This document shows positions 1 through 7,011 of a stretch of DNA of 64,000 nt, in pieces. Below the pieces are notes generated by a model. The model saw only the letters and a program-made list of their open reading frames with translations, was not told the DNA's origin and ran no database searches. This DNA comes from CAVTJX01 sp963735175 (lineage in GTDB: Bacteria > Electryoneota > RPQS01): positions 62,001-126,000 of the forward strand of contig CAVTJX010000015.1 in the NCBI GenBank assembly GCA_963735175.1. Direction: 5' to 3'. Positions within the stretch are counted from its first letter, which is position 1, and each line of letters begins with the position of its first letter. A program made the translations under genes and the position numbers.

Positions 1-2
1 TC

Positions 3-104
3 GCGCCGATGTTGTTAGTGCTGGGCTACTGCGTGGTCTTTCCGTACGCGATTATGGCCCGCGAGCGGCCCAAACCGACGGTCGTGACACCGAAGGGCGA
101 TTAG
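3..104 (+). CDS. C-terminal end of a small membrane protein (partial)
   Basis: The reading frame entering from the left edge gives 33 residues, hydrophobic at first (PMLLVLGYCVVFPYAIM) and then charged, ending at TAG 102-104. One transmembrane helix followed by a short cytoplasmic tail is what can be seen. The pattern resembles the end of DUF3098-type small proteins found in FCB bacteria, but too little is present to be sure. Its last ten bases lie inside the following tRNA-Val gene, so the stop codon is the TAG of the tRNA D-arm region. Confidence 0.45.
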   Translation, partial: APMLLVLGYCVVFPYAIMARERPKPTVVTPKGD

Positions 105-169
105 CTCAGCTGGTCCAGAGCGCCTGCTTTACACGCAGGATGTCGGCGGTTCGAATCCGTCATCGCCCA
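95..169 (+). tRNA. tRNA-Val (anticodon TAC)
   Basis: The acceptor arm GGGCGAT (95-101) pairs with ATCGCCC (162-168). The anticodon stem CCTGC/GCAGG encloses the loop TTTACAC with anticodon TAC at 130-132, and the T-arm carries GGTTCGAATCC. The CCA end is not encoded (ACCT follows). The 5' end overlaps the upstream reading frame by ten bases. Confidence 0.97.
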
Positions 170-258
170 CCTGGCGAGGCCTAAATCCGACTCGGAATTT
201 CGGCCTTCTGATTCGGATTTTGGATTTCGGATTTTGAGTTTGGATTTCAATTTGGCGT

Positions 259-335
259 GGGGTCGTAGTTCAGTTGGTTAGAACGCCAGCCTGTCACGTT
301 GGAGGTCGCGGGTTCGAGCCCCGTCGGCCCCGCCA
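259..335 (+). tRNA. tRNA-Asp (anticodon GTC)
   Basis: The acceptor GGGGTCG (259-265) pairs with CGGCCCC (325-331), allowing one T-G pair. The loop CTGTCAC carries anticodon GTC at 293-295 and the T-arm has GGGTTCGAGCCC. The CCA is encoded at 333-335, unlike the tRNA-Val upstream. It lies 89 bp after tRNA-Val and is probably cotranscribed with it. Confidence 0.97.
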
Positions 336-344
336 AATTTCAAT

Positions 345-372
345 AAAAACCTGTGCTTATGCATGGGTTTTT
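345..372 (+). terminator. Intrinsic terminator after the tRNA pair
   Basis: AAAAACC pairs with GGTTTTT across a partly paired middle (TGTGC/GCA), ending in five T residues. It lies ten bases after tRNA-Asp and would end the tRNA transcript. Confidence 0.7.
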
Positions 373-837
373 ACTTGCGGTGGCGTGCGGTTACGTGAAA
401 AACGGGGCCGATCGTGGTGACCGTGCCGATCGAGAGCCACAGGCCGCCCTGCAAACTGGAAGATTGACTCTCGGGGTAGATTTGACTTACTATAGAAATT
501 GAACTTCGGCTGCGGATTCTGCCGGGCCGGCAACTGCAGACGAGCGAATTCTCCGCTGATTCAGCGGTAGGGTCGCCTGTTCTGCCTTTCAAGTTACCGC
601 CAAGGCCGGAAGATCCTAAGGATGAGACGGCGGGTAATTCTGTGGGGCGTCGCTTCGGCGCTCAGCGAACCGTCTGATCTTAAGATTCAAGAGATGTCCG
701 CGAAGAACACCGCTGACGAGCCAAAGCCTTGCATGAGGTCAAATCCGAAAGTGTGTCATGCGGCCTGACGACGTAAGCTCGAATTGTATGTATAGCCTTT
801 TTTACAGCAAAGACAAACAGACCATCGAGGGCTTTCG
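373..837. other. Intergenic stretch without a recognisable gene
   Basis: I find no convincing gene in this stretch. A 73-codon antisense frame at 371-592 has no family features. A weak promoter-like pair, TTGACT (464-469) and TACTAT (488-493) with an 18 bp spacer, could serve the sensor kinase downstream, but it deviates from the promoter form seen elsewhere in the window. A short hairpin CCGCTGA-TT-CAGCGG lies near 552-566. Confidence 0.5.
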
Positions 838-3369
838 ATGAAGAGTGAACAGCCTTCAATCATATTGGCTCCGGCAGCAACCGCAATCCCCGGCAGAAAC
901 GCTCTCCTGCTGCGCCAGTCTGTGCTCGCGGCTGCCTACTTTATTTCCGCTTTGCTGGCCCTCGTACTGACCGGAGAGCCGGGCAGGGTCGCGTCAGTCT
1001 GGATTGCCAATGCGCTGGTCGTTACCGTTCTGCTTAAGAAACCGGCGTCCGCGTGGCTCGGATGGCTCGTTGCCGGACTGCTCGGCAACCTCGCCGCCAA
1101 CTTGCTGACCGGCGACGCCCCGCTGCCGGCTCTGCTCTTGGGCCTTTGCAATACCATCGAAATCGTGCTTGTGTGTGTCCTGACTTCGTTCGGAAATAAA
1201 CGCGAAGAAACCGACTTAACTGAATTTAAATTTTTAGCGAGGTTTCTCTTCGTTGGCGTCCTGATCGGATCGGCCGTAGCCAGCTATTTGGCAAGTGTTA
1301 CGGTCTCCGCCTTTTATGGAATTCCAATCCGACCGGTCTTCTTAACCTGGTTCCGTTCCGATGCCCTCGGACTATTGATTACAGCGCCGCTGCTGGCAGG
1401 AGTGACGGGAAGAGAAATCAAAGCCGCGATTAGCCTCGCGAAAAAATGGGAAACGTACGGCTTGATGGTTCTCGCCCCGGCGATAACCTTCTTAGCCCTT
1501 GCCTGGATGCCCCATCAGATAATCATGTTACTGGTACTGGTGACCGTCGCGGCTTCCGTGCGACTTGGCTATGTTGGCGGCGCGATCGTGACGTTTCTCA
1601 TGACAATCAGCGGGATCATCAGCATCGTCTTTTTCCAGGGGCAGATCGAACAAAATGCTCCCATAAAAACTCAGATTGAATGGCTGCAAATCTTCGCGTT
1701 CATCAACGTTCTCGTCGCCCTGCCGAATTCGGCACTCTTGCGCGTGTCGCGGAACAACGAGGAGAAATATCGCCTGCTCTCCGAGCGCATGGCCGATGTG
1801 ATTTGGACGCTGGATTTACAAACGATGCGCCTGACATATATTAGTCCGTCCGTGATGGCCATGCGCGGATATTCTCCGGAAGAAGCCAGGGCGCAATCGT
1901 TGGAAGAAATACTGACACCTGAATCCATGCTGTTAGTGCAGACGTTACTCCCGCAGCGCATAGCGGCACTGATGTGCGGTGACAGCAGAATGAAAACGCA
2001 AACGAATGAGCTCTTCCAATATCGTAAGGACGGCACTGTCGTCGAAACGGAAGTGGTTACGACTCTGGAGACCGATGCGCATGGGATTCCCGTCAGCGTC
2101 ATTGGCGTGTCGCGCGATATCACGGAGCGCAAACGCACCGAGGCCGCCTTGCGGCAGCGGGAGGATCTGCATCGGCTCCTCGTCGAGAATACCCTGTTCC
2201 CGGTTGTCATCGTCTCACATGAGGATGACAGGGTTCTGTTCTCCAATGAGCTGGCGAGCAGTTTTTTTGAAGTGGCGGGACCGGCTGTCGGTCAGTTCGC
2301 GCCGGACTTCCATTGTGATCCGCAGGTCTATGCCCGCCTGAAGGCGCGCCTGAAAGCCGGCGAAATGCCGGTCACATTTGAAGCCCGAATGCGGACCGCG
2401 ACGGGCAAAACGAAGGAAGTCGTGATATCGTCCACGTGCCTTGAATATAATGGGATCCCCGCCCACATCTCGGTCTCCGTAGACCTCACCGCGCGGGTGG
2501 CGGCGGAGCAGGCCTTGCGCGCGAACGAGCAAAAGTACCGCACGCTCTACGAAACCATGGCGCAGGGAGTTTTCTATCAAGACGCGACGGGCAGGATCCT
2601 GTCGGTAAATCCGGCCGCCAGTCACATTTTTGGAATTCCCGTCGAGGATTTTCTGAGCGGTGCGGCGGAACACACGGCCTTTGAATGGACTCATGAGGAC
2701 GGCAGTCCTTTTCCGGTGGAGTCGCAACCGCCCGCAATGGCTCTGAAAACAGGACTTCCGGTCGGGTCCATGGTGGCGGGACTGCGGCACGCCGGATTGA
2801 AAGCGATACGGTGGCTGGTCTTGAATTCTGTGCCGCAATTTTCAGTCGGGCCGGACAGGCCATCGGGAGTCGTGACTACGATCAATGACATCACGGAGAG
2901 CAAACATGCTGAAGATGCCCTTCGTGCGAGCGAGGAACGCTACCGTGAAATCATCGACGGACAGGGCGAAGGCCTTGCCATCACCGATCTTGACGATGCC
3001 TTTGTGTTTTCCAATCCTGCGGCCGACAAGATCTTCGGCGTGGCCAGGGGCGGAATGATCGGGCGGCGCGTCGGCGACTTCGTGAGCGCTTCGCCGCTTG
3101 CTTTGGTGAAAGAGCAAACTGCCGTGTTGAAAGCCGGACAAAGCAGTTCCCATGAGTATCGAAATTCACCGGCCGGACAGCAGCATTCGGGTAATTCAAC
3201 TCGACCGCCACTCCGCGCCGGGATAATTCAGGCGCGGTCATCGGCACCTTCGGAATCTTTCGCGACGTCACCGACTTGCGGAAAGCCGAGGAAGAACGCC
3301 GGCGGTATTATCAGCGCTATGCCGCCATGTTGGAAACCACGAAGGACGGTTTCTGGCAAACCAGCTTAG
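838..3369 (+). CDS. Hybrid sensor histidine kinase, N-terminal part: MASE1 membrane domain and PAS 1-4
   Basis: This is the first part of a ~1,578-residue hybrid kinase running from 838 to 5578. Residues ~20-300 form a MASE1-type integral membrane sensor with about eight hydrophobic segments. PAS domains follow at ~315-430, 440-555, 560-690 and from ~700, separated by the usual DITERK-type linkers. The start is preceded by GAGG eight bases upstream. The meaningful frame is left near 3150. The protein continues in the second frame (IEIHRPDSSIRVIQLDRHS) and again near 3220 in the third frame, so the last ~70 residues of this frame are out-of-frame sequence. Two single-base insertions explain this. 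The ligand is unknown. Confidence 0.8.
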   Translation: MKSEQPSIILAPAATAIPGRNALLLRQSVLAAAYFISALLALVLTGEPGRVASVWIANALVVTVLLKKPASAWLGWLVAGLLGNLAANLLTGDAPLPALLLGLCNTIEIVLVCVLTSFGNKREETDLTEFKFLARFLFVGVLIGSAVASYLASVTVSAFYGIPIRPVFLTWFRSDALGLLITAPLLAGVTGREIKAAISLAKKWETYGLMVLAPAITFLALAWMPHQIIMLLVLVTVAASVRLGYVGGAIVTFLMTISGIISIVFFQGQIEQNAPIKTQIEWLQIFAFINVLVALPNSALLRVSRNNEEKYRLLSERMADVIWTLDLQTMRLTYISPSVMAMRGYSPEEARAQSLEEILTPESMLLVQTLLPQRIAALMCGDSRMKTQTNELFQYRKDGTVVETEVVTTLETDAHGIPVSVIGVSRDITERKRTEAALRQREDLHRLLVENTLFPVVIVSHEDDRVLFSNELASSFFEVAGPAVGQFAPDFHCDPQVYARLKARLKAGEMPVTFEARMRTATGKTKEVVISSTCLEYNGIPAHISVSVDLTARVAAEQALRANEQKYRTLYETMAQGVFYQDATGRILSVNPAASHIFGIPVEDFLSGAAEHTAFEWTHEDGSPFPVESQPPAMALKTGLPVGSMVAGLRHAGLKAIRWLVLNSVPQFSVGPDRPSGVVTTINDITESKHAEDALRASEERYREIIDGQGEGLAITDLDDAFVFSNPAADKIFGVARGGMIGRRVGDFVSASPLALVKEQTAVLKAGQSSSHEYRNSPAGQQHSGNSTRPPLRAGIIQARSSAPSESFATSPTCGKPRKNAGGIISAMPPCWKPRRTVSGKPA

Positions 3370-4994
3370 ACGGCCGGCTGCTCGAAGTGAACGATGCTTA
3401 TTGCCAGATGAGCGGATATTCGCGCGCGGAATTATTAAACATGTCTATCGCGGATGTCGAGGCACAAGAAACGCCACAAGCGGTCCGGGAGCACCTGCGG
3501 CGGCTCAAAAGCATGACGGCCGAGCATTTTGAATCTTCGCATCGCGCCAAAGACGGCCACACTTATCCCGTGGAAATCAGCCTGACGCGTCTGGCGGACA
3601 TCGGCGTGCAGATGGTTTTTGTCCGCGACGTCACCGCTCGCAAACAATCGGAAGCGGTGTTGCGCGACAGCGAGGCCCGCTATCGAATCATCTTTGAACA
3701 AGCCGGGGACTACGTCTTCGTGCTGCATCGTGAAACTGATGGGATGTTGACCTTCCTGGATATGAACGAGGCGGCGTGGCGGGGCCACGGGTATACACGC
3801 GACGAACTCATCGGCCAGCCGCTGACACTTATAGATCCCAATCTTTCGAAAGAAAGCCTCGCGATCATTCTGCCCCAAATCGAGGAAAAGGGGTCGGCAT
3901 TGTTTACCGCCAGGCACAGGCGCAAGGACGGCACATTTCTGGATGTCGAGGTGAGGGCGCGCATGATCCAATGGGGTAGGACATCCGTCTTTGTCAGTGT
4001 GGAACGGGATATTTCCGATCGGATTGCCGCCGAAGAGGAGATTCGTAAGTTGTCGCGGGCCGTGAAGCAATCCACGAGCGGCATTCTCATCACGGACTGC
4101 CGAGGCGTGATCGAATATGTCAATGATAGTCTGACGCGCATGACCGGTTATTCCCATTCGGATCTTGTCGGGAAGCGACCGTCCATTCTGAAGTCCGGAC
4201 AGATGCGCCCCGAACTCTATGAAGAATTGTGGAAGACGATCCTGGCGGGTAAGGAGTGGCGGGGGGAATTCCAGAATCGCCGGAAGGACGGCTCCCTTTT
4301 TTGGGACACCACCGCCATTACTCCGTTGTTGGACATGGATGGAAACATCACCAATTTTCTGGCCATCAAGGATGATATTAGCGCGCAGAAACGATCCGCG
4401 GAGGAGCGGGAATTGTTAGAACAACGATTCCGGCAAGCACAGAAAATGGAGGCGATCGGTCATATGGCCGGCGGAGTGGCGCACGATTTCAATAATATCC
4501 TCACGGCCATCTCGGGCCATTCAGAACTGGCGTATCTGCAATTGCGGAAGGATGATCCGATTCAAATCCATGTTCAGGAAATCTTAAGGGGATCCGAGCG
4601 GGCCGCCAATTTAACCCGGCAACTGCTGGCATTCAGCCGCAAACAGGTTATCGAGCCGCAAGTGGTCGATCTGAACTACATTGTGAACGATTTGAAGCGA
4701 ATGTTGAATCGCATTATCGGCGAGAACGTGCACTTGAACTCGACGCTTGCCGAGGGCTTATGGAGGATCTATACCGATCCGGGACAAATTGAGCAGATGA
4801 TTGTCAATCTGGCGGTCAATGCCCGCGACGCCATGCCAAAGGGCGGTGACTTGCTGATGTCCACCTACAACGAAATGTTGGATGAACGCTATTGCGCGAC
4901 TCATCTTCGAGGCGACGCCCGGCGCCTATGCCGTGCTGGAGGTCAAAGATTCTGGCGTGGGCATGTCAGAGGATGTGAAGATGCGCATTTTTGA
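3276..4994 (+). CDS. Hybrid sensor histidine kinase, central part: PAS 5-7 and dimerisation domain
   Basis: This frame continues the same kinase. It carries three further PAS domains, including one with the VNDSLTRMTGYS motif. The phosphoacceptor box reads GGVAHDFNNILTAI, where the histidine would be autophosphorylated. The N-box NLAVNARDAMPKGG of the ATPase domain follows. The frame breaks at a CCC run near 4918-4921: removing one C joins ...RGDA directly to GAYAVLEVKDSGVGM in the next frame. Residues after ~4920 in this frame are spurious. Seven PAS domains in series suggest integration of several signals. Confidence 0.8.
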   Translation: MRKAEEERRRYYQRYAAMLETTKDGFWQTSLDGRLLEVNDAYCQMSGYSRAELLNMSIADVEAQETPQAVREHLRRLKSMTAEHFESSHRAKDGHTYPVEISLTRLADIGVQMVFVRDVTARKQSEAVLRDSEARYRIIFEQAGDYVFVLHRETDGMLTFLDMNEAAWRGHGYTRDELIGQPLTLIDPNLSKESLAIILPQIEEKGSALFTARHRRKDGTFLDVEVRARMIQWGRTSVFVSVERDISDRIAAEEEIRKLSRAVKQSTSGILITDCRGVIEYVNDSLTRMTGYSHSDLVGKRPSILKSGQMRPELYEELWKTILAGKEWRGEFQNRRKDGSLFWDTTAITPLLDMDGNITNFLAIKDDISAQKRSAEERELLEQRFRQAQKMEAIGHMAGGVAHDFNNILTAISGHSELAYLQLRKDDPIQIHVQEILRGSERAANLTRQLLAFSRKQVIEPQVVDLNYIVNDLKRMLNRIIGENVHLNSTLAEGLWRIYTDPGQIEQMIVNLAVNARDAMPKGGDLLMSTYNEMLDERYCATHLRGDARRLCRAGGQRFWRGHVRGCEDAHF

Positions 4995-5391
4995 ACCGTT
5001 CTTTACCACAAAACCCAAAGGAATGGGCACAGGTTTGGGACTGGCGACCGTCTATGGAATTGTGAAACAGGCGGGCGGGCATATTTGGGTGGACAGCACT
5101 TTAGGCCACGGAACAACGTTCCGCATCTATCTGCCGCGAACCACTGAAAAACCGGTCGGGAAGGCCATTGATGCAGAAGATCTTGATGCGTTGCACGGCA
5201 CGGAAACCATATTGGTAATCGAAGACTTCGATGCCACGCGACGTACTATTATCGATGGATTGTCGTATTTCGGCTATCGGGTCATTGCCGCGGAGAGCGG
5301 CGAGGAGGCGCTGACCATTTGCCGGGACAAGACCGAAAAAATTCATCTGGTGCTTCTCGGATGTCATTCTGCCGGGCATTACGGGGATTGA
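4882..5391 (+). CDS. Hybrid sensor histidine kinase, C-terminal part: ATPase lid and receiver domain
   Basis: The frame holds the G1 box DSGVGM, the F box FEPFFTTK and the G2 box GTGLGLATVYGIV of the HATPase domain, followed by a receiver domain beginning ILVIEDFDATRRTI. A single extra G at 5359-5360 creates an early stop at 5391. Removing it restores LVLLDVILPGITGIDL, which contains the phosphoacceptor aspartate, and an uninterrupted frame to TGA 5576-5578. The corrected protein is therefore a kinase with its own receiver, implying a phosphorelay or self-regulation. No dedicated output regulator lies next to it. Confidence 0.8.
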   Translation: MNAIARLIFEATPGAYAVLEVKDSGVGMSEDVKMRIFEPFFTTKPKGMGTGLGLATVYGIVKQAGGHIWVDSTLGHGTTFRIYLPRTTEKPVGKAIDAEDLDALHGTETILVIEDFDATRRTIIDGLSYFGYRVIAAESGEEALTICRDKTEKIHLVLLGCHSAGHYGD

Positions 5392-5578
5392 TCTCGCGCC
5401 CAAAATTCGCGAGATCCTGCCGATGGTTCGCATGCTTCTGATGTCGGGTTATACAGATACATCCGTGGTGCCAACGCAGGATTTACCCTTTATCCAAAAG
5501 CCGTTTCAAATACGCTCGCTGGCCCGAAAGATTCGCAGCATCTTGAGCGGAACAGGCAGCCGCGATCATTTGGCCTGA

Positions 5579-6036
5579 GAGATCCGAATCTTTATGCTAC
5601 GGATGAACGCAAGCACGGCACAGGGCGCACCCCGTCAAAATGTCTTGTATTTGTCTTGGCGGTGGCGATGCTTGCACGCAGAAACAAGCACTTAGATGCA
5701 GATAGAGCATAGACGAATTCTTCGCAAGTCGTCGTTAACATACTGTTAATACAGCAGAATGATTTGCCGAGACCGAAGATTTCACGCCCCATCGGCCCCG
5801 CTCCACAGTCCCTGTTAAGTTCAGTCTTGACAGGGACTTTCTTTGTGGCCATCCAATGCGAATTCACCACGCAATACGATTGATGCCCGGCCAGGATTGA
5901 TCTTATGACCATTCATCGAAGGTAAAATGTAGAAAGTGTAGTGCTTATATATTATGATTTTACAAATTAGTTTGCTTCTTGGCCGTGCAGTGGTTGAATG
6001 TGCGCCTGACTTTTGCTACTTTGGTACCGTTAGATC
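5579..6036. other. Intergenic stretch without a recognisable gene
   Basis: Nothing convincing is seen here. A 106-codon antisense frame (5592-5912) has no recognisable domain or ribosome binding site. The part from 5900 to 6000 is AT-rich and may hold the promoter of the next gene, but I could not pick a clear -35/-10 pair. Confidence 0.4.
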
Positions 6037-6846
6037 ATGATGGAGATCAGTTTCCTGCAACCCCCGGAGACGGTTTTGAACGAACAGCGCCATTATCGTT
6101 ATTTAATTTATTCGCTCTTCCTGCTTTCCGGAGTGTCCGGACTGATTTATCAGATTGTCTGGACGCGCCTGTTGATGATTGTGTTTGGCAATACTATGCT
6201 CGCCACGAGTACGGTGCTCAGCGCATTCATGGGGGGGCTGGCTGCCGGCAGTTATGTGCTTGGCAGATATATCGACCGCAAACCGCGGCGGCTGATTCAG
6301 GTCTATGCCGCTTTGGAAGCGGGGATCGGCGTTTTTGCGCTGGCCTTCCCTTTTCTGATTCATGCGGTCACGCCGCTTTACGCGCACATTTACACGGGCG
6401 TGGCGGGTAACATCGTGCTGCTGAACCTGGTCCGCTTCGCAATCTGTTTTGCGATTATCATTCTGCCCACATTTCTGATGGGTGGCACGTTGCCGGTCCT
6501 CATCAAGCGCTTCACCACGGCGAGCGATTCCATCGGCCACCGCACGGGATTCCTCTACGGCCTGAATACGGTCGGCGCCGTGGCGGGAACATTCGCCTGC
6601 GGCTATTTTTTATTGCGCGTGCTGGGGATGCAGAAGACCACGTGGGTGGGAGTCGCGATCAATCTTGGCGTTGCCTTGACAGCCTGGCTGCTGGGTCGGC
6701 GGGCGACCGAAGCCCCGGCCGCGCCTCCGGCAGCGGCTACGCCCCGGTCACACGTCTATGAGGCCGAGCAGACTTACAGCCTGGCGACGATTCGCATGAT
6801 TCTTCGTGGGCATCGGGCTGTCCGGCTTTTGCGCGCTGGCCTATGA
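6037..6846 (+). CDS. Membrane-bound spermidine-synthase-like protein with TPRs, N-terminal part
   Basis: This is the first part of a 1,257-residue protein (6037-9813). The opening segment, FLLSGVSGLIYQIVWTRLL, followed by several hydrophobic helices and the GGTLPVLIKRF motif, is typical of the transporter-like half found fused to polyamine aminopropyltransferase folds. The true frame leaves this ORF near 6806, continues at 6806-~6993 (GIGLSGFCALAYEVFWTRML), then briefly in the third frame (FIGLQIGIGAISYAT), and joins the large frame at about 7040. Three single-base insertions account for all of this. No strong ribosome binding site precedes the ATGATG start. Confidence 0.75.
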   Translation: MMEISFLQPPETVLNEQRHYRYLIYSLFLLSGVSGLIYQIVWTRLLMIVFGNTMLATSTVLSAFMGGLAAGSYVLGRYIDRKPRRLIQVYAALEAGIGVFALAFPFLIHAVTPLYAHIYTGVAGNIVLLNLVRFAICFAIIILPTFLMGGTLPVLIKRFTTASDSIGHRTGFLYGLNTVGAVAGTFACGYFLLRVLGMQKTTWVGVAINLGVALTAWLLGRRATEAPAAPPAAATPRSHVYEAEQTYSLATIRMILRGHRAVRLLRAGL

Positions 6847-7011
6847 AGTGTTCTGGACGCGCATGCTGAATCTGTTCCTGCACAACAACATCTATTCGTT
6901 CACCGCCATTCTGGGGACTTTCCTCATCGGGATCGCGGCCGGCAGTCTGATCTACGCCCGCTTTCTGACGCGCTCGGCTAATCCGGTGCGGCTTGTTCAT
7001 CGGGCTGCAGA

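Noticed and set aside
371..592. 73-codon minus-strand ORF after the tRNA terminator
   Set aside because: It has no ribosome binding site or family pattern, and it starts inside a region with terminator and promoter-like features.
5592..5912. 106-codon minus-strand ORF between the kinase and the synthase-like gene
   Set aside because: Its composition and residue pattern look random, and no start signal is visible.
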